A DNA stretch of 19,444 bases from Fodinibacter sp035633415 (GTDB lineage Bacteria > Actinomycetota > Actinomycetes > Actinomycetales > Dermatophilaceae). The stretch's first letter is position 1. Each line of letters opens with the position of its first letter. The notes beneath the pieces are model-generated. The model ran no database searches, had not been told where the DNA came from, and saw only the letters and a list, made by a program, of their open reading frames with translations. The translations under genes were made by a program, and so were the position numbers. Shown here piece after piece: positions 1 through 7,945 of the stretch. The DNA is taken from positions 1 through 19,444 of the forward strand of contig DASQEZ010000052.1 of NCBI GenBank assembly GCA_035633415.1. The letters are read 5' to 3'.

Positions 1-20
1 AACGCGAGCACCGGGTTCAC
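1..20 (-). CDS. Start of a gene that continues outside the window (partial, 6 codons)
   Basis: On the minus strand a GTG codon at 20-18 follows a GGAGG (26-30) with a 5-nt spacer, which is a good Shine-Dalgarno arrangement. The six visible codons read M-N-P-V-L-A. This is the only evidence for the gene; nothing can be said about its function. It would be the next gene downstream of the SLC13 permease, on the same strand. The 82 nt between them (21-102) show no convincing terminator or second gene. Confidence 0.4.
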
Positions 21-102
21 GACAGCCTCCACGGGTTGAGTTGCGAGAATCCAACCACGCACGCCGGTGTGCGCGACAGGTCTTCCGCGGCGTGCCGCAC
101 CG

Positions 103-1662
103 CTAGAACTTCCACACGAACGGCACCCAGAACACGGCGACGGCCAGGAAGAGCAGCAGCAGCGGCAGGCCGAGCTTCCAGTAGTCGTCGAACCGGTATC
201 CCCCGGGCTCCAGGATCATCGTGTTCGCCGGGGTGGCGACGGGGGTGAGGAACGATGCCGCCCCCGAGATGCCCAGCGCCATCATGAACGGCAACGGTGA
301 GGCGCCCACGTCGGCCGCGACGACCGCGGCGATCGGCACCATGATCAGCACGGTCGCGGTGTTGCTGATCAGCTGGCCCAGCAACATGGTCAGCACGCAC
401 AGGGCCAGCAGCACCAGCCGCGGCGAGGCCGACCCGACCAGCTCGAGCAGCCGGTTGGCGATGACGTCGGCCGTCCCGGTCGACACGAAGGCCGTCGACA
501 GCGGGATCATCCCGGCCACCAGCACCACCGTGGTCCACGACACCGCCCGGTAGGCCTGGGTCGACGTGAGCACGCCGCTGAGCACGACCGCGCAGGCGGC
601 GAGCAGCCCCGCGATCGCCGGCGGCACCACGCCCGTGGCGAGCAGCACCACCATCACGGCGAGGATCGCGATCGCGCGCCGGGCACCTCGCCCGAGTGGC
701 ACACCGCGGCGCAGGAGGGCGGGGTCGTCGACGACGAGCACCTCGGAGCCGTCGGCGGTGTGCTGCTGCAGCTTGTCCCAGGTGCCGCTGAGCAGCAGGG
801 TGTCACCGGCCCGCAGGGTCTCGTCGGGGCCCTCCAGCGGGTCGCCGGAGCGCTGCACCGCGAGCACGACGAGGTCACCGCTGGGGGTGGCCATGCCCGG
901 GAAGAGGTGTTGGCCGATCAGCGGGGACCGCGGTGCCACGACCACCTCGCTCACCCCACGCTCGGACCCCACGAGGGCATCGTCGGGCAGGACGTACTGC
1001 GAGCGCAGCGCGTCGGTGAGGTCGCCCAGGTCCTGCGGCAGGTTGGCGGGGGTGCGGTCCGGGAGCAGCCGCCGCCCGAAGAACACGATGAAGAACACCG
1101 CCCCCGCGAGCAGCGGCACCCCGGCGAGCGCGAACTCGAAGTACCCGAAGGAACGGGCCCCGGCATCCGCGGCCGCGTCGCTGACGATGATGTTGACCGG
1201 GGTGCCGGTCAGCGCGAGCATCGAGCCGGCGTGCGCCGAGAAGGCCAGGGGCATCAGCATCTGCGACGGTGACAGCGCCGCCCGGGTCGCGACGACCACG
1301 ACCACCGGGATGAGCGCCGCCACCGCCCCGTTGACGCTGATCAGGGCGGTGAGCACGGCGACGAGAAGGCAGACGACGGTGAGCAGCCGGCCGCGGTCGG
1401 TACCGCCACGGGCGATCAGCTGCTGCCCGGCCCACGCGGTCACGCCGGTCGAGTCCAGGGCCTCCCCGACGATGAAGAGCGAGGCGATGAAGATGACGGT
1501 CGGGTCGCCGAACCCGGCCAACGCCTGCCCCAGGTCGAGGATGCCGGTGAGCCACAACGAGACCGAGACACCGATCGCGACGATCCCCAGCGGAATCCGG
1601 TTCGACATGAACGCGACGACGGCCAGCGCGAGGATGACCAAGGTCGTCGTCACCGGGCTCAT
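103..1662 (-). CDS. SLC13/DASS-family permease with TrkA-C (RCK_C) domain
   Basis: Integral membrane transporter of 519 residues, probably Na+- or H+-coupled and carrying anions such as di/tricarboxylates or sulfate; the substrate cannot be read from sequence. Hydrophobic segments fill residues 5-200 and 325-517. The two pseudo-repeat signatures are visible: SVNGAVAAL (109-117) with TGTPVN (152-157), and SNTATVLI (433-440) with TPVATPAN (473-480). The first repeat has VNG where DASS proteins usually have SNT. Between the halves, residues about 236-301 form a TrkA-C-like domain, a known ligand-sensing module in bacterial SLC13 permeases. The ATG at 1662 is chosen because hydrophobic sequence starts there and a TAGAGT -10 box lies 7 nt upstream with no Shine-Dalgarno, suggesting a leaderless transcript. 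An in-frame upstream extension to 1746 lies inside the preceding gene and looks non-native. The upstream thrE-like gene ends 28 nt away on the same strand. Confidence 0.87.
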   Translation of the reverse strand: MSPVTTTLVILALAVVAFMSNRIPLGIVAIGVSVSLWLTGILDLGQALAGFGDPTVIFIASLFIVGEALDSTGVTAWAGQQLIARGGTDRGRLLTVVCLLVAVLTALISVNGAVAALIPVVVVVATRAALSPSQMLMPLAFSAHAGSMLALTGTPVNIIVSDAAADAGARSFGYFEFALAGVPLLAGAVFFIVFFGRRLLPDRTPANLPQDLGDLTDALRSQYVLPDDALVGSERGVSEVVVAPRSPLIGQHLFPGMATPSGDLVVLAVQRSGDPLEGPDETLRAGDTLLLSGTWDKLQQHTADGSEVLVVDDPALLRRGVPLGRGARRAIAILAVMVVLLATGVVPPAIAGLLAACAVVLSGVLTSTQAYRAVSWTTVVLVAGMIPLSTAFVSTGTADVIANRLLELVGSASPRLVLLALCVLTMLLGQLISNTATVLIMVPIAAVVAADVGASPLPFMMALGISGAASFLTPVATPANTMILEPGGYRFDDYWKLGLPLLLLFLAVAVFWVPFVWKF

Positions 1663-1669
1663 GGCCGCG

Positions 1670-1675
1670 ACTCTA
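1670..1675 (-). promoter_or_regulatory. -10 element TAGAGT, leaderless start of the SLC13 permease
   Basis: On the minus strand TAGAGT is followed by 7 nt and then the ATG at 1662. No Shine-Dalgarno lies between, and no convincing -35 is visible. The spacing would put the transcription start at the A of the ATG. The element sits in the 28-nt gap after the thrE-like stop codon. Confidence 0.5.
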
Positions 1676-1690
1676 GACCCAGAGCCGGGC

Positions 1691-3106
1691 TCAGCGCCGA
1701 GCCCTGCCCGACAGGCCCGCCGACACCGTGACCGCCAGCAGGACACCCAGGGCGATGGCGACCATCGTGGTCCCCGACGTCAGCAGCGACACGGCACCGA
1801 GGGTGCGATCCTGGCCGAGGTACTTGGCCACGCCGACGAGGCCGAGCGCGCCGGGCACGAGGAGCCAGAACGCCGGCATGAACGAGACGATCGCCGGGGG
1901 GCCGGTGGGCACGCGGGCGGCGAGGAGTGCGACGGGAGTCATGGCGACGGCGCCCACGAAGGCGGACATCACACCCCCCAGCAGCACGCCGCCGACCAGC
2001 TGCCCGGCGAAGGCCACGTAGAGCACGAGGAGGATCCAGCCCGTCGACCGCGGCCTGGCGCAGTCGTGGACGACCAGCCCCAGGCCGAAGAGGACCACGC
2101 CCACCCACGGCGCCCATGCGGGAACCGGGGTCTGCGCGGCCTGGCTCAGGGCACTGGTCGGGACGCCCGTCACCTGCGCCCCGAGGACGATGCCGATGGC
2201 GAGCAGGACCAGCCGCATCATCCCCGCACCGAGGCGGCCGGCCCCGGAGATCATCTGCCCGGTGGAGAGCTCGATGACGGCGGTGGTCAGGAGCGCCCCG
2301 GGCAGGAAGATCACCAGCGGTGCGATGAGCGGGGTGGACACGGACACCTCCGGCTCGAGCCGGGCCGCGACGAACACGGTGGTCGCGACGCCGAACGACG
2401 CCAGGACGGGGAGGAACACCCCGAGCGAGGGCACCAGGCGTCGCACGGCGACCTCGACCAGCCCGACGAGCAGCCCGAGGGACGTCGCCAGTGCGACGTC
2501 GAGCCAGCTGCCACGCAGGATGAGCGCGATGCCGAAGGTGAGCACCGCATAGCCGAGCACCCGCGCCGGGTCGGGGAAGGGCGCCGGGCGGCCCCGGATC
2601 TGCGCGAGCCGGTCCAGGCCGGCCTGCGCGGTCCACCCCCCGGCCTCGGCCTCGTCGACCAGCGCGAACAGGTCGTCGACCTGGTCCAGCCGCAGCGAGC
2701 GGGAGCCGGCCGAGGCCACCGAGGTCTGGGTCGCCGTCGAGCCGGGGACGGACACGAACAGCGCCGTGGCCATCACCACCACCTCGACCTCCCCGGCGCC
2801 CATGGAGTCCGCGACGCGCACGAGGCTCTCCTGCACGTGGGTCACGGGGTCCCCGGCGTCGACCATCGCCTCCCCGAGTGCCACGAGGAAGTCGGTCACC
2901 TCGTCCACCTGGCCCGGGCTGGAGATCGGTGGCGGCGGGGCGGGGCGGCGGGACCGCGCCCGCCGTGGGGCCACCACGAGGAGCACGGCCGCCCCCGCGA
3001 GGACGAGCCCGGCCAGCACGACCGATGCCACGGGTACCTCGACGCGCTCGAAGGCGTCGAGGGCCTGCACGGTCGAGATCAGGACCGGCGCGGCCGCCAT
3101 CTGCAC
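1691..3106 (-). CDS. ThrE-family threonine/serine exporter
   Basis: Membrane protein of 471 residues in the ThrE (DUF1212 plus DUF3815) family, which exports threonine and serine using the proton gradient. An extra hydrophobic segment at about residues 26-46 precedes a Pro/Arg-rich linker. The DUF1212 domain starts around residue 66 and includes the conserved stretch around VDAGDPVTHVQESL (82-95) and SVPGSTATQTSVAS (119-132). The remainder is about ten hydrophobic segments. I chose the GTG at 3106 because GGAGG lies 6 nt upstream; the in-frame ATG at 3100 would put it 12 nt away. It is divergent from the leucyl aminopeptidase gene, so peptide breakdown and export of surplus Thr/Ser may be linked, which is inference. 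The family call is firm; the exact substrate is not. Confidence 0.88.
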   Translation of the reverse strand: MQMAAAPVLISTVQALDAFERVEVPVASVVLAGLVLAGAAVLLVVAPRRARSRRPAPPPPISSPGQVDEVTDFLVALGEAMVDAGDPVTHVQESLVRVADSMGAGEVEVVVMATALFVSVPGSTATQTSVASAGSRSLRLDQVDDLFALVDEAEAGGWTAQAGLDRLAQIRGRPAPFPDPARVLGYAVLTFGIALILRGSWLDVALATSLGLLVGLVEVAVRRLVPSLGVFLPVLASFGVATTVFVAARLEPEVSVSTPLIAPLVIFLPGALLTTAVIELSTGQMISGAGRLGAGMMRLVLLAIGIVLGAQVTGVPTSALSQAAQTPVPAWAPWVGVVLFGLGLVVHDCARPRSTGWILLVLYVAFAGQLVGGVLLGGVMSAFVGAVAMTPVALLAARVPTGPPAIVSFMPAFWLLVPGALGLVGVAKYLGQDRTLGAVSLLTSGTTMVAIALGVLLAVTVSAGLSGRARR

Positions 3107-3171
3107 GAAGGACCTCCAGGGTGACGCGGGTCCGGGGTCGCACGTCGCTGCGCGGTGCCCCGCAACCGCCG

Positions 3172-3200
3172 ACGGTAGTCCTTGCCCGCTTTCCCGTCAC
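3172..3200 (-). promoter_or_regulatory. Candidate promoter of the thrE-like gene
   Basis: On the minus strand GTGACG (3200-3195), a 17-nt spacer and TACCGT (3177-3172) match the -35/-10 layout of actinobacterial housekeeping promoters: TGAC core and TANNNT. The inferred transcript would have a leader of roughly 60 nt before the GTG at 3106, consistent with that gene having a Shine-Dalgarno. Confidence 0.4.
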
Positions 3201-3246
3201 CGCCGATCTCCCCCCCGCCCAACCGTGCCCGAGGCTCGACGAGCCA

Positions 3247-3276
3247 TTCCCCTCGCTCGCCGCCCCCCACTAGTGT
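3247..3276 (+). promoter_or_regulatory. Weak candidate promoter of the leucyl aminopeptidase gene
   Basis: TAGTGT at 3271-3276 matches TANNNT. The -35 position (3247-3252, TTCCCC) is poor and the spacer is 18 nt. A 7-bp inverted repeat (GCCGCCG at 3302-3308 and CGGCGGC at 3316-3322) lies in the inferred leader just before the Shine-Dalgarno. The call rests mainly on the -10. Confidence 0.25.
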
Positions 3277-3346
3277 CGGTGGCAGAGCTCTTCGGACGGC
3301 TGCCGCCGACGTCGACGGCGGCTCTCACCGCACCCAGGAGGAAGCA

Positions 3347-4852
3347 ATGACCTCGCTCCAGGACGTCAGGGACGTCGCCCCCTCGCTTCGCAACCCGGTC
3401 GCCGTCTCCGTGGTCGACGACGACGGCACGCTCGCGGGCATCGATGCCGTCAGCGTTCCCGTGGTCTCGTCGGGAGACCTCCCGGAGGTGCTGGGGGTCG
3501 ACCGGGGCGCGTTGGAACGGGCCGGGTTCCGGCCCGAGGTCGGCTCTGCCCTGCCGTTCCCGAGCACGAGTGCGCCGACGCTGGTCGCGGTGGGGCTGGG
3601 GACGCTCGACGACATGGATGCCGCGGCGGTCCGTGACGCGGCCGCTGCGTTCGCCACGGCCGTCCCGTTCGACAAGGACCTCGCGACGAGGGTGCCGCGT
3701 TCGACGCGGATGACCACGGCACATGCCGCGGCCGCGATCGTCGAGGGCGTTCTGCTCTCCCGGTACCGGTTCAGCCTGCGCAGCAAGGAGACCGGCGCCG
3801 TGCCGGTCGCCTCGCTCACCCTGGTCGCTCCTGACGGTGAGCGCGCTGCCGTCGAGGAGGGCGCCCGGCGAGGCGCGACCCTGGCCCGGGTCGCGATGCT
3901 CGGCCGTGACCTCGCCACGTGTCCGGCCGGCCTCCTCACTGCGAGCGCCATGGCGGATCTCGCTGTCGAGCTCGGGCCGGAGGCCGGCCTGGAGGTCGAG
4001 GTGTTCGGCAAGGACGAGCTCGTCGAGATGGGCTGCGGGGGCCTGCTCGGGGTCAACCGGGGAAGCGTCGAGCCGCCGCGGATGGTGCGGATGCGCTACA
4101 CCCCGGACGGTGAGGCCCGCGGCCACCTCGCCCTGGTGGGCAAGGGCATCATGTACGACTCGGGCGGCATCAACCTCAAGCCGAGCGACGTCTCGCACTC
4201 GCAGATGAAGAACGACATGTCCGGTGCGGCCGCGATCCTCGCCGCGATGACGGCGTTGCGCGAGGTGGGCTGCCGGACGGCGGTCACGGCCTACCTGATG
4301 TGCACCGACAACATGCCCTCGGGCTCGGCGATGCAGCTCGGCGACGTGCTCACCATGCGCAACGGCACCACTGTCGAGGTGATGAACACCGATGCCGAGG
4401 GGCGCCTGGTGATGGCCGACGCGCTCGCCCTCGCGGTCGAGGACGGCGTCGACGGCATCGTCGACATCGCGACCCTGACCGGTGCCTGCCTGCGCGCCCT
4501 GGGAACGGAGGTCGCCGGGGTGATGGGCAACGATCCGGGACTCCTCGAGCAGGTGCGCACGGCGGGGCAGCGCACCGACGAGCCGGTGTGGGAGCTGCCC
4601 CTGGTGCGGTCCTACCGGAAGCAGCTCAACTCCGAGGTGGCCGACATGACCAACCTCGGCGGCCCGTACGCCGGGTCCATCACGGCCGGCCTCTTCCTCG
4701 AGGAGTTCGTCGGCGGGCTCCCGTGGGCCCACATCGACATCGCCGGCACCGGCCAGGCCGAGGCGACGACCCGCTGGATCCCCAAGGGCCCCACGGCGTT
4801 CGGCGCTCGCCTCCTCGTCGAGCTGGCGGAGCACTTCCAGCCCGGCCCCTGA
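3347..4852 (+). CDS. pepA: M17 leucyl aminopeptidase
   Basis: Cytosolic aminopeptidase of 501 residues that removes N-terminal residues from peptides using two divalent metals. The catalytic domain is clear: VGKGIMYDSGGINLKP contributes K266, D271 and K278; MKNDMSGAA contributes D290; and the family signature NTDAEGRL (347-354) contributes D349, E351 and R353. These match the metal ligands and catalytic Lys/Arg of E. coli PepA in order and spacing. The N-terminal third (1-160) is the less conserved macro-like domain. Length is normal for the family. The ATG at 3347 follows AGGAGG by 6 nt, which decides the start; an open frame back to 3182 has no other ribosome site. It is divergent from the thrE-like exporter and convergent with the decarboxylase gene. 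Confidence 0.96.
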   Translation: MTSLQDVRDVAPSLRNPVAVSVVDDDGTLAGIDAVSVPVVSSGDLPEVLGVDRGALERAGFRPEVGSALPFPSTSAPTLVAVGLGTLDDMDAAAVRDAAAAFATAVPFDKDLATRVPRSTRMTTAHAAAAIVEGVLLSRYRFSLRSKETGAVPVASLTLVAPDGERAAVEEGARRGATLARVAMLGRDLATCPAGLLTASAMADLAVELGPEAGLEVEVFGKDELVEMGCGGLLGVNRGSVEPPRMVRMRYTPDGEARGHLALVGKGIMYDSGGINLKPSDVSHSQMKNDMSGAAAILAAMTALREVGCRTAVTAYLMCTDNMPSGSAMQLGDVLTMRNGTTVEVMNTDAEGRLVMADALALAVEDGVDGIVDIATLTGACLRALGTEVAGVMGNDPGLLEQVRTAGQRTDEPVWELPLVRSYRKQLNSEVADMTNLGGPYAGSITAGLFLEEFVGGLPWAHIDIAGTGQAEATTRWIPKGPTAFGARLLVELAEHFQPGP

Positions 4853-4868
4853 CCCACCCGACCCGTGC

Positions 4869-4894
4869 GGCCGGCGCGGGCTGCCTGGCCGGCC
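4869..4894. terminator. Candidate bidirectional hairpin between convergent genes
   Basis: GGCCGGC (4869-4875) and GCCGGCC (4888-4894) are perfect inverted 7-mers with a 12-nt loop. They lie in the 47-nt gap between the pepA stop and the decarboxylase stop. There is no T-tract, so intrinsic termination is uncertain. Confidence 0.35.
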
Positions 4895-4899
4895 ACCCC

Positions 4900-6321
4900 C
4901 TACTCGGCGATGACGTCGAGGGTGTGACCGGTCGGGTCCGCGGCGTACGCGATCCGGCTGCCTGCAGCCACCGCGGCGCGCAGCGCCTCCACCGCGTCGG
5001 TCGTGACCTCCTCGCCGGGGGCCAGCACCGGGATGCCGGGCGGGTAGGGCGCGACGAGCTCGGCGCTGACCCGGCCCACCGCCTGCTCGACGGCCACGCT
5101 CTCGCGTGGCGCGAAGAACGCCTCGCGCGGGCTCGTGACGGTGACCGGGTCGACCGCCCAGACACCCGACGTGACGACCGGCCGCGCCCGCCCGCGGTGC
5201 CGGTCGAGCGACTCGGCCAGCGCCATCGCGAGGTCGACGAGCCCTTCGGTCGTGTCGGCGAGGGTCACCATCGCCACGACCGTGTCGCGGTCGGCCATCT
5301 CGACCGGCATCCCGCGGGCGAGCAGGTCGGCCTCGACGGCGTTGCCGTCGGCGCCGGTGCCGGGCAGCACGAGGGTGAGCCGCATCGGGTCGACCCGCGG
5401 GCCGTCGAGCACGACGAGACCCGGTATCCGGGCCAGTCGCTCACGCACGGTCGCCACCGCCTCGATCACCGGCCCGAGCAGGGCCTCGCCGTCGCGCTCG
5501 AGCAGGGCTCGGGCGGCGTCGATGCTCGCGAGGATGGCTCCGGACGGGCTCGTCGTGGCCGTCGCCTCGACCGCCGCGTCGAAACGGGCCCGTCCGATCC
5601 TCCGGCTGCGGGCGAGCACGAGGGCGCCCTGCGACCAGGCCGGCAGCGCCTTGTGCGCACTGGTCACCAGCGCGTCCGCGCCCGCCGCGAGGGCGTGCGG
5701 CGGCAGTGCCGGGTGGAAGCCGAGGTGCGCACCCCAGGCTGCGTCGACCACCAACGGGATGCCGTGCCGGTGCGCCACCGTGGCGAGCCCGGCCGTGTCA
5801 CCGACGGTGCCGACGTACGACGGGTCGCCGACGAACACGGCTCGGGCATCCGGAGCGGCCGCGATCGCGGCCTCGAGAGCGGTGGCGGTGACCCCGGTCG
5901 GGAGGCCGTGACGCGGGTCGACCTCGGGGCGCAGCCAGACCGGCTCCAGACCCGCGAGCACGAGGCCGAGCAGCATCGACCGGTGCAGGGTGCGGGCCAC
6001 GACGACCCGGTCTCCCGGGCGTGCCACGGCCAGCGCCAGCGACTGGTTCCCGTGCGTCGAGCCGCCGACCGAGAAGCGGCACAGGTCGGCACCCCACAGC
6101 CGAGCGGCCCGGTCCTCGGCCTCGGCGACGACCCCCCGGGCGAGCTTCATCGTGTCCAGACCGGCGTAGAGCGGCACGTCGCCGGCGACGACGTCTCCGA
6201 CCAGGTCGTGACGCTGCTTGTGTCCCGGGATGGTGAACGGGGTCGGCGGCTCCTCCAGGAAGCGGAGCCAGGCGTCGAGCAGCGGCGCGTCACCACGCAG
6301 CCGTCGAGGGTCAGTGGGCAT
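4900..6321 (-). CDS. PLP-dependent Orn/Lys/Arg-type decarboxylase
   Basis: Fold-type I PLP enzyme of 473 residues, close in length and layout to the Bacillus SpeA/YaaO group. It would decarboxylate a basic amino acid to a polyamine or diamine; the sequence does not tell arginine, lysine and ornithine apart. Visible landmarks are IPGHKQ (31-36), the FSVGGSTHGNQS segment (83-94) typical of the cofactor phosphate site, VVDAAWGAH (191-199) with the pyridine-N aspartate D193, and the Schiff-base lysine K224 in TSAHKALPAWSQ. The C-terminal part carries the Pro/Gly-rich AELVAPYPPGIPVLAPGE region usual in this family. The ATG at 6321 was chosen because family homology begins there; the frame extends upstream only through the overlapping M20 gene. 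The start overlaps the M20 stop by 11 nt and has no strong Shine-Dalgarno, so translation is probably coupled to the M20 gene. Confidence 0.9.
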   Translation of the reverse strand: MPTDPRRLRGDAPLLDAWLRFLEEPPTPFTIPGHKQRHDLVGDVVAGDVPLYAGLDTMKLARGVVAEAEDRAARLWGADLCRFSVGGSTHGNQSLALAVARPGDRVVVARTLHRSMLLGLVLAGLEPVWLRPEVDPRHGLPTGVTATALEAAIAAAPDARAVFVGDPSYVGTVGDTAGLATVAHRHGIPLVVDAAWGAHLGFHPALPPHALAAGADALVTSAHKALPAWSQGALVLARSRRIGRARFDAAVEATATTSPSGAILASIDAARALLERDGEALLGPVIEAVATVRERLARIPGLVVLDGPRVDPMRLTLVLPGTGADGNAVEADLLARGMPVEMADRDTVVAMVTLADTTEGLVDLAMALAESLDRHRGRARPVVTSGVWAVDPVTVTSPREAFFAPRESVAVEQAVGRVSAELVAPYPPGIPVLAPGEEVTTDAVEALRAAVAAGSRIAYAADPTGHTLDVIAE

Positions 6322-7540
6322 GCTCGACCGCCCAGTGCGCGACCGCGCTGGTGAGGGCGACGGCATACCGCCGCACCTGGCCGAGGTCGACCCATTCGTC
6401 GGCCGCGTGCAGCCCACCCCCGGCGGGCCCGCAGACCAGTGCCGGGATGCCGGCCGCCTGCCAGAGCGGGGCCTCCATCCAGTAAGGGGCGTGGAAGCGC
6501 TGGGGCGCACCGGAGTCCGGTGCACTGAGACCCAGCTCACGCTCGAGGGTCGCGGCGAGTGTGGCGGCCGGGCCGTCCCCGTCGAGGCGCCACGGCTCGC
6601 GCGCGACGACCACCCGCGCCGAGGCGTCGACCGTGCGGTCGTCGGCCCTCAGCCCGGAGAGCACCTCCTCGACCTCGGACAGCGCGGCATCCGAGCGCTC
6701 GCCCGGCACCGTGCGGCGCTCGACCAGCGCACGGGCCGAGCGGGCGAGGACGAACGGGGAGTCGCCACCGGAGGCGACCGTCACCATCAGCGAGGCTCCG
6801 GGGTCGGGCAGGGTGGTGGCGCGCTGCTCGACGGCGGCGAGCAGCCGGCCGAGGTGCACGACGGCGTTGACGCCGAGCTCGGGCTGCGACGAGTGCGCCG
6901 CGCGGCCGGCGAGGGTGACCTCGACGAGCGCGTAGCCGCGCAGGCTCTCGGTGACGGCCAGCCAGGTGGGCTCACCCACGACGGCGACGTCCGGGTGCAC
7001 CCCCAGGCCGGGCAGGGCAGGGAGCACCACCTCGGCGCCGAGGCTGGCGTCCTCCTCGTCGGCGACGAGCGCGAGGACGACGCGGCCCGGCATCCCCCGC
7101 TGCACCAGTTCCTCGGCGACGACGACCATCGCGGCGACCCCGCCCTTCATGTCGCTGGCGCCGCGGCCGGTGAGCCGGTCTGCTTCGACCACGGGGGTGA
7201 ACGGCAGCGGCATCCCGTCGACGCCGACGGTGTCGAGGTGGCCGGTGAGCACCACGGTCGGGCCCGGGGCTCCGGTGGGGCCGATGGCCACCAGGCTCGG
7301 ACGCTGGTCGTGGCCCACCGGCGTGACGACGTGGGTCTCGAACCCACTGCGCTGCAGCCGGAGTCGCAGGTGGTCGACGATGGCGCCCTCACCGGCGGTA
7401 CCGGGCACCAGCCCGGGGTTCACCGAGTCGATGGCGACCAGCTCCGCGGTGAGCGCGACGGCGGCGGCGCCCAGGGCGAGGTCGGCAGGGGCGTCGGGGG
7501 CGACGTCCACGAGGACGTCGGCGGGGTCGTTCGTGGCCAC
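6311..7540 (-). CDS. M20-family metallopeptidase / N-acyl-amino-acid hydrolase
   Basis: Zinc-dependent hydrolase of 409 residues in the ArgE/DapE/ACY1/CPG2 (M20) family. The ligand set is complete: H101 in TGHLDTV, D130 in GRGASDMKGG, the E162-E163 pair in ADEED, E190 in VVGEPT and H378 in GGGLHAADEW. The dimerisation (lid) domain lies at about 200-310, with AAHSSQPELGVNA (215-227). Substrate is unknown; related enzymes cleave acetylornithine, succinyl-diaminopimelate or dipeptides. The GTG at 7540 is 6 nt after a TAGGGT -10 box with no Shine-Dalgarno, so a leaderless start is likely. It is the first gene of a two-gene unit with the decarboxylase. One reading is that it frees an amino acid that the next enzyme decarboxylates; that is inference. 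Confidence 0.9.
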   Translation of the reverse strand: MATNDPADVLVDVAPDAPADLALGAAAVALTAELVAIDSVNPGLVPGTAGEGAIVDHLRLRLQRSGFETHVVTPVGHDQRPSLVAIGPTGAPGPTVVLTGHLDTVGVDGMPLPFTPVVEADRLTGRGASDMKGGVAAMVVVAEELVQRGMPGRVVLALVADEEDASLGAEVVLPALPGLGVHPDVAVVGEPTWLAVTESLRGYALVEVTLAGRAAHSSQPELGVNAVVHLGRLLAAVEQRATTLPDPGASLMVTVASGGDSPFVLARSARALVERRTVPGERSDAALSEVEEVLSGLRADDRTVDASARVVVAREPWRLDGDGPAATLAATLERELGLSAPDSGAPQRFHAPYWMEAPLWQAAGIPALVCGPAGGGLHAADEWVDLGQVRRYAVALTSAVAHWAVEHAH

Positions 7541-7546
7541 CCGGCG

Positions 7547-7552
7547 ACCCTA
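7547..7552 (-). promoter_or_regulatory. -10 element TAGGGT, leaderless start of the M20 gene
   Basis: On the minus strand TAGGGT is followed by exactly 6 nt and then the GTG at 7540. No Shine-Dalgarno lies between. No good -35 is visible at 16-18 nt. It faces away from the similar element at 7634-7639. Confidence 0.55.
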
Positions 7553-7633
7553 CGCCGACCCCTCTGCCGACGCAGTCCGCGGACCGCCCGGAGTGGTTGT
7601 GGATGACCCGGCGGCCCGGTCGGCCGAAGTCCC

Positions 7634-7639
7634 TAGAGT
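7634..7639 (+). promoter_or_regulatory. -10 element TAGAGT, leaderless start of the 99-residue gene
   Basis: TAGAGT is followed by exactly 6 nt and then the GTG at 7646, with no Shine-Dalgarno. TTGTGG at 7597-7602 is too far upstream (31 nt) to be its -35. Together with 7547-7552 it makes a divergent pair in a 105-nt gap. Confidence 0.55.
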
Positions 7640-7645
7640 GGCGGG

Positions 7646-7945
7646 GTGCCCCTCGGACCGGACCCGGAGCGTGCCCGCACCACCGTCGCGCAGCTCGACG
7701 CCCTGCGCGCCACCGTGACCGCGGCGGAGGACGACGTGCTCGCCTGCCTCGTCGTCACCGGCGAGCCGGGGCCGCAACGCGTGCTCGACGACTGGCTCGA
7801 CCAGGTGGCCGACACCCTGCGGGCGCTCGGCGAGGGCGCCGCCGACCTCTCCCCCGCACTGGCCCGGTTCGCCCCGGCCGAGTCGCCGGAGACGCCCGAC
7901 GAGGCTCCGGTGGGCGGGCCGGTCGACGCAGCGGGGATGCCGTGA
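7646..7945 (+). CDS. Small helical protein of unknown function, coupled to a WXG-like protein
   Basis: Predicted product of 99 residues that I do not recognise. Residues about 6-30 and 45-70 look strongly helical and amphipathic (RARTTVAQLDALRATVTAAE, then DDWLDQVADTLRALGEGAADL). The last 25 residues are Pro/Glu/Gly-rich and probably disordered. There is no signal peptide, membrane segment or tyrosine. The reading frame is supported by the leaderless-type promoter directly before the GTG and by the 4-nt GTGA overlap with the next gene. The helical-hairpin shape and the partner gene suggest a small ESX-like or chaperone-like companion, but the W-x-G motif itself is absent. Function unknown. 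Confidence 0.65.
   Translation: MPLGPDPERARTTVAQLDALRATVTAAEDDVLACLVVTGEPGPQRVLDDWLDQVADTLRALGEGAADLSPALARFAPAESPETPDEAPVGGPVDAAGMP

Noticed and set aside
87..98. GCGGC/GCCGC inverted repeat as a terminator after the SLC13 gene
   Set aside because: The loop is only 2 nt, so the stem would be 4 bp, and there is no T-tract.
566..3124. Very long open frame on the plus strand (852 codons) opposite the SLC13 and thrE-like genes
   Set aside because: Its product is low-complexity Arg/Ser/Thr/Pro/Gly with no domain. The opposite strand codes for two recognisable transporters. GC-rich DNA keeps such antisense frames open.
3197..4834. Long minus-strand open frame opposite the leucyl aminopeptidase
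   Set aside because: It is antisense to a gene with complete M17 motifs, and its translation is His/Arg/Asp-rich without any family pattern.
4300..6354. Long plus-strand frame across the end of pepA and the decarboxylase
   Set aside because: It overlaps two well-supported genes in other frames, with composition typical of shadow frames.
7597..7602. TTGTGG as the -35 for the promoter at 7634-7639
   Set aside because: The spacer would be 31 nt, well outside the 16-19 nt range.
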